Below, in pieces: positions 31,650 to 38,565 of a stretch of DNA of 38,565 nucleotides. The stretch is from positions 1 through 38,565 of the forward strand of contig JAZSPC010000015.1 of the NCBI GenBank assembly GCA_045537285.1. The letters run 5' to 3'. Each line of letters opens with the position of its first letter. Within the stretch, counting starts at the first letter, position 1. The position numbers were made by a program, and so were the translations under genes. The stretch comes from HGM13634 sp045537285. Its GTDB lineage: Bacteria; Bacillota; Clostridia; TANB77; CAG-508. A model generated the notes under the pieces. The model was not told where the DNA came from and searched no databases. It worked only from the letters and a program-made list of their open reading frames with translations.

Positions 31650-32031
31650 AAATTTATTAAAACAGTTTATAAAGTTTGGTTTAGTTGGAGGGATAAACAC
31701 AATATTATCATATGCTATTACTAATATAGGATTTTATGTATTAAATTTACATGAACAAATATCAAATATAATAGCATTTATGATAACAGTGTTTATATCT
31801 TTTATACTAAACAGGAAATTTGTTTTTAAACAAGAAGAAAAAAGAAACTTTTGGAAATCATTATTAAAAGTATATGCTTCTTATTCAATAACGGGGTTGT
31901 TTTTAACTGCTATATTGTTATATATAGAAGAACAATTATTAGGAATACCTCATTATATTGCAACATTAATGAATTTAATTGTTACAATACCAATAAATTT
32001 TATATTAAATAAATTATGGGCATTTAAATAA
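31639..32031 (+). CDS. GtrA-like membrane protein
   Basis: 130 residues with four membrane helices and the GtrA signature: basic N-terminus, FIKFGLVGGINTILSYAITN, IAFMITVFISFILNRKFVF, and the C-terminal TIPINFILNKLWAFK. GtrA proteins are thought to flip or help present polyprenyl-phosphate-linked sugars. The start is GTG 31639, 6-7 nt after AAAGGAG. A GtrB-type transferase lies 2.8 kb downstream in the same block. Confidence 0.9.
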   Translation: MKIKNLLKQFIKFGLVGGINTILSYAITNIGFYVLNLHEQISNIIAFMITVFISFILNRKFVFKQEEKRNFWKSLLKVYASYSITGLFLTAILLYIEEQLLGIPHYIATLMNLIVTIPINFILNKLWAFK

Positions 32032-32060
32032 AAAGATGAAAATTAATTAGGAGATTAAGT

Positions 32061-33881
32061 ATGAAAATTAAAGTATCAAAGTATATTGCAGAGTTTTTAG
32101 TTAAAAATGATATTTCACATGTATTTACAGTTACAGGTGGAGGCGCAATGCACTTAAACGATAGTTTAGGCCATCAAGAAGGTTTAACATGTATATATAA
32201 TCATCATGAACAAGCATGTTCAATTGCTGCTGAAAGTTATGCAAGAATTCATAATAAAATAGCTGCTGTTTGTGTTACAACAGGACCAGGTGGAACAAAC
32301 GCAATAACAGGTGTTGTTGGGGGATATTTAGATTCTATCCCTATGCTTGTGATATCTGGACAAGTTAGATATGATACTACTGCTAGAAGTACAGGATTAA
32401 ATTTAAGAGCAATGGGCGATCAAGAATTTGATATATGCAAAGCACTAGAATCAATGACTAAATATTGCGAAATGGTAATAGAACCTAAAAAAATTAGATA
32501 TTGTTTAGAAAAAGCTTTATACATTGCTCAAAATGGTAGACCTGGACCATGTTGGTTAGATATTCCTTTAAATGTTCAAGGAGCTTATATAGAAACTGAT
32601 GAATTAGAAGGATATAATCCAGAAGAATACGATAAAGCATTACCTCATGAAGTAGATGAAACAACAATTGATATAATTATAGATAAAATAAAATCAGCTA
32701 AAAGACCAGTTCTATATGCAGGAAATGGAATACGAATATCAAAAGGCTATAAAGTATTTAAAAGTGTAATTGAAAAATTAAATATACCTGTTGTAACTGC
32801 TTGGAACAGCATTGATGCTATATATGATGAGCATCCATTATATGTTGGACGTGGTGGCATAATGGGTGATAGAGCAGGAAATTTTGCAGTACAAAATAGT
32901 GATTTGGTATTATCAATAGGATGTAGATTAAGTATAAGGCAGGTAGGATATAATTGGAAAACATGGGCAAGAGAAGCATATAAAATTATGGTTGATATAG
33001 ATTCAGAAGAGCTTGAAAAACCTACATTAAATATTGATATGAAGATATGTGCAGATGCAAAAGATTTATTAGAAAAATTAGACAATAAAATAAATAACGA
33101 AAAAATATTTACTAATACTGAGTGGCTAGAACAATGTAATAATTGGAAGAAAAATTATCCAGTAGTTATTCCTAAACATTATGAAAACATTGATGGATTA
33201 GCTAATGTATATTGTTTTATAAAAGAACTTAGCAGTAGATTAGAGGAAAATCAAATCACAGTTGTTGGAAATGGTTCAGCATGTGTCGTAGGAAGCCATG
33301 CGTATGTAATAAAACCAGGACAGAGATTTATAATTAATTCAGCAATTGCTTCAATGGGATATGATTTGCCGGCTGCAATAGGTGCAGTATATGCTAAGAA
33401 AAATGATTTGGATGTGATATGTATTACTGGTGATGGAAGTATTCAAATGAATTTACAAGAATTACAAACAATCATACATCATAAAATGCCATTAAAAATA
33501 TTTGTTATAAATAACAATGGATATCATTCGATAAGACAAACACAAACCAACTTATTTAATAAGCGATTTGTAGGAATAGGACCAGAAAGTAATGATTTGA
33601 GTTTTCCAGAAATGTCGAAATTATCAGAAGCATATGGATTTTCATATTATAAAATTACTAGAAATGAAGAAATGACAGAAGTTGTAGAAAATGTTTTGAA
33701 AGAAGATGGACCTATAATATGCGAAATTTTCGTATCACCAAAACAAAACTTTGAACCAAAATCCGCAACAAAAAGACTAGAAGATGGAACACTGGTTTCT
33801 CCACCATTAGAAGATTTAGCACCATTTTTAGATAGAGAAGAATTAAAAAGAAATATGTATATACCATTAATAGAAGTGTAA
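32061..33881 (+). CDS. Thiamine-diphosphate enzyme, YerE/acetolactate synthase-like
   Basis: 606 residues with the three domains of the acetohydroxyacid synthase fold: an N-terminal pyrimidine-binding domain with catalytic Glu50 (YNHHEQACSIAAE) and TTGPGGTNA; a central FAD-like domain; and a C-terminal pyrophosphate-binding domain with GDGS (457-460) and NNNGY (484-488). A true acetolactate synthase is unlikely: no regulatory subunit or branched-chain amino acid gene is nearby. In Yersinia, YerE of this family adds the two-carbon unit of pyruvate to CDP-4-keto-3,6-dideoxyglucose. With rfbFGH upstream and a reductase downstream, that role is the best guess. Confidence 0.78.
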   Translation: MKIKVSKYIAEFLVKNDISHVFTVTGGGAMHLNDSLGHQEGLTCIYNHHEQACSIAAESYARIHNKIAAVCVTTGPGGTNAITGVVGGYLDSIPMLVISGQVRYDTTARSTGLNLRAMGDQEFDICKALESMTKYCEMVIEPKKIRYCLEKALYIAQNGRPGPCWLDIPLNVQGAYIETDELEGYNPEEYDKALPHEVDETTIDIIIDKIKSAKRPVLYAGNGIRISKGYKVFKSVIEKLNIPVVTAWNSIDAIYDEHPLYVGRGGIMGDRAGNFAVQNSDLVLSIGCRLSIRQVGYNWKTWAREAYKIMVDIDSEELEKPTLNIDMKICADAKDLLEKLDNKINNEKIFTNTEWLEQCNNWKKNYPVVIPKHYENIDGLANVYCFIKELSSRLEENQITVVGNGSACVVGSHAYVIKPGQRFIINSAIASMGYDLPAAIGAVYAKKNDLDVICITGDGSIQMNLQELQTIIHHKMPLKIFVINNNGYHSIRQTQTNLFNKRFVGIGPESNDLSFPEMSKLSEAYGFSYYKITRNEEMTEVVENVLKEDGPIICEIFVSPKQNFEPKSATKRLEDGTLVSPPLEDLAPFLDREELKRNMYIPLIEV

Positions 33882-33905
33882 ATTTCAAAAATGAGGTAAC
33901 AAGAA

Positions 33906-34835
33906 ATGAAAAAAGTAGTTATAACTGGTGCAACAGGTATGATAGGACTAAATCTAATTAATTATCTGTTGAAAAAGGACATAGAAGTATTAGCTATTAT
34001 TAGAAAAAATTCTTCAAGAAAAGAATTTTTAATTCAAAATGATAATTTAAAAATTATAGAATGTAATCTAGAAGAACTAAAAAATATAAAAATAGAAGAA
34101 AAATATAATATTTTTATTCATTTAGCATGGGATGGTACTTTCGGTGATTCAAGAAACAATGTTCAAGCACAATTGAAGAATATAGAGTATACCTTGGATG
34201 CTGTTAGACTAGCAAAAAAATTAGGGTGTACAAAGTTTATAGGTGCAGGTTCACAAGCAGAATATGGAAGAGTGGAAGGAATTCTAAAACCGAATACACC
34301 AGCTAATCCAGAAAATGGTTATGGTATGGCTAAATTATGTGCTGGACAATTAAGTAGAGTACTGGCAAATCAATTAGGTATAGAACATATATGGACAAGA
34401 ATACTTAGTGTTTATGGCCCATTTGATAATGATAATACAATGGTGATGTCTAGTATTATAGAAATGTTAAAAAATAATAGCTCACCCGACTATACAAAAG
34501 CAGAACAAATGTGGGATTATATTTATGCAGAAGATGTTGCAAAAGCTTTGTATTTAATTGAAGAAAAAGGAAAAAACAATGCGATATATTGTATAGGAAG
34601 TGGAACTCAAAGACCGTTGTATCAATATATACAAGAAATAAAAGATAATATTGATAAAAATATAAAATTAAATATAGGAGCAAAAGAATATTCGGAAAAT
34701 CAAGTAATGAATTTGTGTGCCGATATATCAAATTTAACAAGAGATACCGGATTTATTCCAGAGACAAATTTTAAAGAAGGTATTATAAAAACAATTAATT
34801 ATTATAAGGAGAAATTAAATGAAGAAAAAAATTAG
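33906..34835 (+). CDS. NAD-dependent epimerase/dehydratase (YerF- or CDP-sugar reductase-like)
   Basis: 309 residues, extended short-chain dehydrogenase. Rossmann motif GATGMIG (8-14), HLAWDGT substrate loop, active-site YGMAK (139-143) and a C-terminal sugar-binding domain. The protein follows the ThDP enzyme by 24 nt and overlaps the GtrB-like gene by 17 nt. In the yersiniose pathway the next step is reduction of the new keto branch (YerF); in simpler pathways such enzymes make CDP-abequose or paratose. The context favours the first. Confidence 0.82.
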   Translation: MKKVVITGATGMIGLNLINYLLKKDIEVLAIIRKNSSRKEFLIQNDNLKIIECNLEELKNIKIEEKYNIFIHLAWDGTFGDSRNNVQAQLKNIEYTLDAVRLAKKLGCTKFIGAGSQAEYGRVEGILKPNTPANPENGYGMAKLCAGQLSRVLANQLGIEHIWTRILSVYGPFDNDNTMVMSSIIEMLKNNSSPDYTKAEQMWDYIYAEDVAKALYLIEEKGKNNAIYCIGSGTQRPLYQYIQEIKDNIDKNIKLNIGAKEYSENQVMNLCADISNLTRDTGFIPETNFKEGIIKTINYYKEKLNEEKN

Positions 34836-35754
34836 TATATTAGTTCCATGTTATAATGAAGAAGAAAACGTAGTAGCAATAAGTGAAGCTATAATAAAAG
34901 AGATTGAAGAAAATTTGACTAAATATGACTATGAATTAGTATTTATAGATAATTGTTCAACAGATAAAACTAGAATTTTATTAGAAGGTTTATGCGCTGG
35001 AAACAAGAAAATAAAAGCAATATTTAATGCTAAAAATTTTGGGCAATTTAATTCTCCGTATTATGGAATGCTACAAACAACAGGAGATTGTACAATACTT
35101 ATATGCGCTGATTTTCAAGATCCAGTTGATATGATACCTAAATTTGTACATGAATGGGAAAATGGCAATAAGATTGTTATAGGAATAAAAAACAAGAGTA
35201 AAGAAAACAAAATAATGTACTTTTTAAGATCTTGTTATTATAAAGTAATAAAGAAAATATCAGATACGGAACAAATAGAACATTTTACTGGATTTGGTTT
35301 GTATGATAAAAGCTTTATAGAAGTATTAAGAAAATTGGATGATCCTACTCCATTTTTAAGAGGAATTGTAGCAGAATTAGGTTTTTCAAGAAAAGATATT
35401 CCATATGAACAACAAAAAAGAAGAGCAGGAAAAACACATAATAATTTTTACAAATTATACGATGCTGCAATGCTAAGTTTTACATCTTATACTAAAATTG
35501 GATTAAGATTAGCTACTTTTGCGGGAGCTATTATATCTGCCATAAGTTTTATTATTGGATTAATATATTTAATACTAAAATTAATGTATTGGGATAGATT
35601 TGCTGCTGGTACAATACCTATATTAATTGGAATGTGCTTCTTAGGCGCAATACAATTATTTTTTATAGGTTTTTTAGGGGAATATATATTATCGATAAAC
35701 GCTAGGGTAATGAAAAGGCCATTAGTTATAGAGGAAAAAAGAATTAATTTTTAA
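34819..35754 (+). CDS. GtrB/DPM1-like polyprenyl-phosphate glycosyltransferase
   Basis: 311 residues: a cytoplasmic GT2 domain (KISILVPCYNEEENVVAI; FIDNCSTDKT; the metal site CADFQDP near 96-102; RAGKTH in the acceptor loop) and two C-terminal membrane helices (about 233-258 and 270-293) ending GEYILSINARVMKRP. This is the GtrB layout; such enzymes move a sugar from a nucleotide carrier to undecaprenyl phosphate. Paired with GtrA upstream. The ribosome-binding site AAGGAG lies in the preceding gene. Confidence 0.88.
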   Translation: MKKKISILVPCYNEEENVVAISEAIIKEIEENLTKYDYELVFIDNCSTDKTRILLEGLCAGNKKIKAIFNAKNFGQFNSPYYGMLQTTGDCTILICADFQDPVDMIPKFVHEWENGNKIVIGIKNKSKENKIMYFLRSCYYKVIKKISDTEQIEHFTGFGLYDKSFIEVLRKLDDPTPFLRGIVAELGFSRKDIPYEQQKRRAGKTHNNFYKLYDAAMLSFTSYTKIGLRLATFAGAIISAISFIIGLIYLILKLMYWDRFAAGTIPILIGMCFLGAIQLFFIGFLGEYILSINARVMKRPLVIEEKRINF

Positions 35755-35767
35755 GGAATAAGTAATT

Positions 35768-36328
35768 ATGAAATTATTAATGCATACTTGTTGTGCACCT
35801 TGTAGTGTGTACTGCATAGAGAGTTTAAGAAATGAAGGAATAGAACCAACATTATATTGGTATAATCCAAATGTACATCCATATACAGAATACAAAGCAA
35901 GAAGAGATACTTTAAAAGAATATGCTAAAAGCATAAATGTACAAGCTATATTTGAAGAACAATATGGCTTAAAGGAATTTTGTAAAAATGTAATTACAGA
36001 TTTAAATAATAGGTGTTCAAATTATTGTTACAAAGTTCGTTTAGAACAAACTGTAAAATATGCAAAAGAAAATGGATACGATAGTTTTACAAGTACTTTA
36101 TTTGTAAGTCCATACCAACAACATGAAAAATTAAAAGTTATATGTGAAGAATTAGCTTCAAAATATGATATAAATTTTGTATATAGAGATTTTAGAACGG
36201 GTTTTAGAGAAGGACAAGCAAAAGCCAGAGAATTAGGTTTGTATATGCAAAAATATTGTGGGTGTGTTTTTTCAGAAGAAGATAGGTATGAAAAGCAGAT
36301 AAGAAAGGATAAAACAGATGAAGAATAA
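35768..36328 (+). CDS. queH: Epoxyqueuosine reductase QueH
   Basis: Last step of queuosine biosynthesis, reducing epoxyqueuosine in tRNA. 186 residues with the QueH cysteines: Cys8-Cys9 and Cys12 (HTCCAPC), Cys83 and Cys87 (RCSNYC), and Cys164 and Cys166 (KYCGC), which bind a 4Fe-4S cluster and a second metal. Also typical are WYNPNVHPYTEY and SPYQQHEKL. It is placed within the glycan block, 13 nt after the GtrB-like gene and overlapping the next membrane protein by 11 nt, with no obvious link to glycans. Confidence 0.93.
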   Translation: MKLLMHTCCAPCSVYCIESLRNEGIEPTLYWYNPNVHPYTEYKARRDTLKEYAKSINVQAIFEEQYGLKEFCKNVITDLNNRCSNYCYKVRLEQTVKYAKENGYDSFTSTLFVSPYQQHEKLKVICEELASKYDINFVYRDFRTGFREGQAKARELGLYMQKYCGCVFSEEDRYEKQIRKDKTDEE

Positions 36329-37736
36329 CAAAGTATTATTATATTTAATGGTTTTAATTGCAATAACTCTATGTATACCATCAATAATATACTTAATTAA
36401 TAACAAAACTGTGGATGGTTTTAGTTCATATTATACATATACATTACAATCTTGGAGAAATATGCGAGATGGTTTGATAAGCGGAATAATAGTTGTAGGG
36501 TTATTACTATTATTTGGTGTAGCATATATTTGGATATTAAAAAAAGAACAAGAAATTTTTAAAACAACTAAAAATATTTTGATTTTTATTGCAATAATAT
36601 CATTTGTTTTTATGCTAATATTACCGTATTTAAGTTCGGATATATATTATTACATAGGTGATAGTTGGGTTTTAGCTAAATATGGAGAAAATCCGTATTA
36701 TACAAGCGTAGGGGAATTACAAGAAACTGGAATAAATGATGAAATATTAAATAATACTGGTTATTGGAAAAATACAACAAGTGTATATGGCCCACTTTGG
36801 AATATTTTTTCAAGTATATTAGTAAGTTTATCATTTGGACATGTAACAGTTGCTTTATTTATATTTAAAATCGCATCGTATTTAATACATGTATTAAATA
36901 GTTATCTTATATATAAGATAACTAAAAGTAGAAGATATATGTTGTTATACGGATTAAATCCATTAGTACTATTAGAATTTTTAAGCAATGTACATAATGA
37001 TATATATCTAGTATTTTTTATATTATTAGCATTATATTTCTTAGTGAGAAAGAAAAATATATATCTTACAATGTTGACATTAGCATTATCAATTAGTGTA
37101 AAATATAGTACAGCTTTACTTGTACCATTTATATTAATATATTGTTTTAAAGATAAAACAATACCTAAAAGAATATTATATTGTTTAATATCTGGATTAA
37201 GTATAGTAGGAGTAGTTGTTTTATTGTATCTACCGTTTTATAGAGATATTACAATATTTACAAATATGTTAGTACAAGGAACAAAATATAGTCAATCAAT
37301 ATTAGCACTTTTAATGAATACTAATATATTTAAATATATAGATTCATTAAAGATACCATTATTTTTAATCTTTTATATTATACTACTATGCAAATTATTA
37401 TTTGAAGGAAAAGTAACATTAACAAATTTATTAAGAAAATACAATTTAGTGATGCTATTATTTATATTTATAGTATTAACAAACTTTCAAAAATGGTATA
37501 TATTATGGATATTGCCAACAATAATGTGGCAGAGTAAAAATACGAGAAAATTTATCATATTTTTAACAATTACAGCAATAATACCATCTCTACAATATTT
37601 TGTAATAGGAACAGATGCGTATCTTGTTGGAAGAATATACTCATTAGAAATGTTAATTGCGTCAGGTATTTTGGTATTAGATAGCATATTTGAACAAAAA
37701 TTCAAATTTAAAAAGGAGAAACAATGTCAAATTTAG
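36318..37736 (+). CDS. GT-C type membrane glycosyltransferase-like protein
   Basis: 472 residues with about 12 membrane helices. The first large outer loop, YLSSDIYYYIGDSWVLAKYGENPYY, with its acidic motif and the later VYGPLWNIF and LYGLNPLVLLEFLSNVHNDIYL, fits alpha-mannosyltransferase-like GT-C proteins (MptA/MptB, DUF2029 group). The donor would be a polyprenyl-phosphate sugar and transfer outside the membrane; the acceptor is unknown. It overlaps queH by 11 nt and polA by 13 nt, so translation is likely coupled through all three. Confidence 0.8.
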   Translation: MKNNKVLLYLMVLIAITLCIPSIIYLINNKTVDGFSSYYTYTLQSWRNMRDGLISGIIVVGLLLLFGVAYIWILKKEQEIFKTTKNILIFIAIISFVFMLILPYLSSDIYYYIGDSWVLAKYGENPYYTSVGELQETGINDEILNNTGYWKNTTSVYGPLWNIFSSILVSLSFGHVTVALFIFKIASYLIHVLNSYLIYKITKSRRYMLLYGLNPLVLLEFLSNVHNDIYLVFFILLALYFLVRKKNIYLTMLTLALSISVKYSTALLVPFILIYCFKDKTIPKRILYCLISGLSIVGVVVLLYLPFYRDITIFTNMLVQGTKYSQSILALLMNTNIFKYIDSLKIPLFLIFYIILLCKLLFEGKVTLTNLLRKYNLVMLLFIFIVLTNFQKWYILWILPTIMWQSKNTRKFIIFLTITAIIPSLQYFVIGTDAYLVGRIYSLEMLIASGILVLDSIFEQKFKFKKEKQCQI

Positions 37737-38565
37737 TATTAATTGATGGAAACAGTATAATGAATAGAGCGTTTTATGGAATTATGAGTAGTAAAATGCT
37801 AACTACAACTGATGGAACATATACAAATGCAGTATATGGATTTTTATCTATTCTTTTTAAAATACAAGAAGACTTAAATCCAGATTATATCGCAGTTGCA
37901 TTTGATTTAAAAGGACCAACAAAACGTCATGAAATGTATACAGAATATAAAGCGAATCGTCATGGAATGCCAGATGAACTTGCTGTACAAATGCCAATAA
38001 TTAAAGATATTTTAAGAGCAATGAATATTAAGATAATGGAAAAACAAGGCTACGAAGGTGATGATATATTAGGAACATTATCAAAAATTGCAGAGAATAA
38101 AGGAATAGATGTAACGATTCTATCAGGAGATAGAGATACTTTTCAACTGACAAGTGATAAAGTAACTGTAAGAATTCCAAGAACTAAAATGGGCAAAACA
38201 GAAAACGAAGATTACAATAGAGATAGAGTTATTGAAGAATATGGTATTGAACCATATCAATTAATAGATGTAAAAGGTTTAATGGGAGATAAATCAGACA
38301 ATATTCCTGGAATTCCGGGTGTTGGAGAAGTAACAGCATTAAATTTAATAAAACATTACAAAACACTAGAAAACTTATACAATGAAGTTGAAACAAATGA
38401 AAATTTATTAGACATTAAAGGAAAATTAAGAGAAAAACTAATAGAAAATAAAGAACTAGCTATATTATCTAAGAAGTTAGGTGAGATAGATAGAGCAGTT
38501 CCGTTAGAAGAAACAATAGAAGATTTAAAAGTAAAAGAATGGAATAAATCAGAAGTATATAATCT
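37724..38565 (+). CDS. polA: DNA polymerase I, N-terminal part (runs off the window)
   Basis: First 280 residues of PolA, its 5'-3' exonuclease domain. Visible are LVLIDGNSIMNRAFYG near the start, AFDLKGPTKRHEMY, YKANR, GYEGDDILGTL (acidic metal site), ILSGDRDTFQL and the helix-hairpin-helix GLMGDKSDNIPGIPGVG. Polymerase and proofreading domains lie beyond the edge. ATG 37724 follows AAGGAG by 7-8 nt and overlaps the preceding gene by 13 nt. Assignment as polA is secure, though a stand-alone exonuclease cannot be excluded without the rest. Confidence 0.93.
   Translation, partial: MSNLVLIDGNSIMNRAFYGIMSSKMLTTTDGTYTNAVYGFLSILFKIQEDLNPDYIAVAFDLKGPTKRHEMYTEYKANRHGMPDELAVQMPIIKDILRAMNIKIMEKQGYEGDDILGTLSKIAENKGIDVTILSGDRDTFQLTSDKVTVRIPRTKMGKTENEDYNRDRVIEEYGIEPYQLIDVKGLMGDKSDNIPGIPGVGEVTALNLIKHYKTLENLYNEVETNENLLDIKGKLREKLIENKELAILSKKLGEIDRAVPLEETIEDLKVKEWNKSEVYN

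Noticed and set aside
1..38565. CRISPR arrays, insertion sequences, prophage or attachment sites
   Set aside because: No spaced direct repeats, transposase or phage genes were seen; XerD looks like the housekeeping recombinase, and the tRNA-Asn gene has no partial duplicate nearby that I could find.

Overview
The window is a 38.6-kb piece of a very AT-rich, Gram-positive-type chromosome. It comes from a spore-forming member of the Clostridia, probably an uncultured gut-type lineage. The evidence is the spoIIIA cluster, spoIIM, a CwlJ/GerQ-like germination pair, strong GGAGG ribosome-binding sites, sigma-A promoters with 17-bp spacers, and almost exclusive use of AGA for arginine. Nearly all of the DNA is coding. 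There is one tRNA, and no insertion sequence, prophage or CRISPR array.

Layout. 1-5.2 kb: end of an unidentified gene, greA, a degenerate SecD/SecF-like pair, a polysaccharide deacetylase, class II fructose-bisphosphate aldolase, and smpB (minus). 5.2-10.8 kb: a small exported protein (minus), a cwlJ-like/gerQ-like pair, and spoIIIAB to spoIIIAH without spoIIIAA; spoIIIAG is split by a +1 frameshift. 10.9-13.9 kb: a membrane-anchored Cys-His-Asp enzyme with an odd start, a small acidic protein behind a perfect sigma-A promoter, tmcAL (minus) and rnhA from a symmetric bidirectional promoter. 13.9-18.4 kb: a polysaccharide ABC exporter, an endonuclease Q-like protein, spoIIM and xerD. 18.4-21.4 kb: rsmE, a membrane protein, yicC, rpoZ, gmk. 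21.4-24.6 kb: a glucosyl-3-phosphoglycerate synthase-like enzyme converging on a glycosyltransferase/histidine-phosphatase pair, tRNA-Asn, and mgtC. 24.6-38.5 kb: ruvB, then a surface-glycan block, then the start of polA, all on the plus strand with no clear internal terminator.

The glycan block looks coherent. RfbF, RfbG and RfbH would convert glucose-1-phosphate to a CDP-4-keto-3,6-dideoxy sugar. A thiamine-diphosphate enzyme and a short-chain dehydrogenase resemble the YerE/YerF route, which adds a two-carbon branch from pyruvate. A GtrB-like transferase, a GtrA-like membrane protein and three multi-membrane GT-C-like proteins would attach sugars outside the membrane through a polyprenyl carrier. 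The product would be a branched, yersiniose-like surface sugar.

The most unusual signal is translational. A hand scan of all genes found only three in-frame CGG codons. Two of them sit exactly where a conserved gene (spoIIIAG and a GT87-like gene) breaks into the +1 frame. In both, skipping the C of T-CGG-N restores the family sequence with a glycine. This could be +1 recoding at an unreadable or starved CGG codon, or two sequence errors. The two possibilities can be separated experimentally or by comparison.
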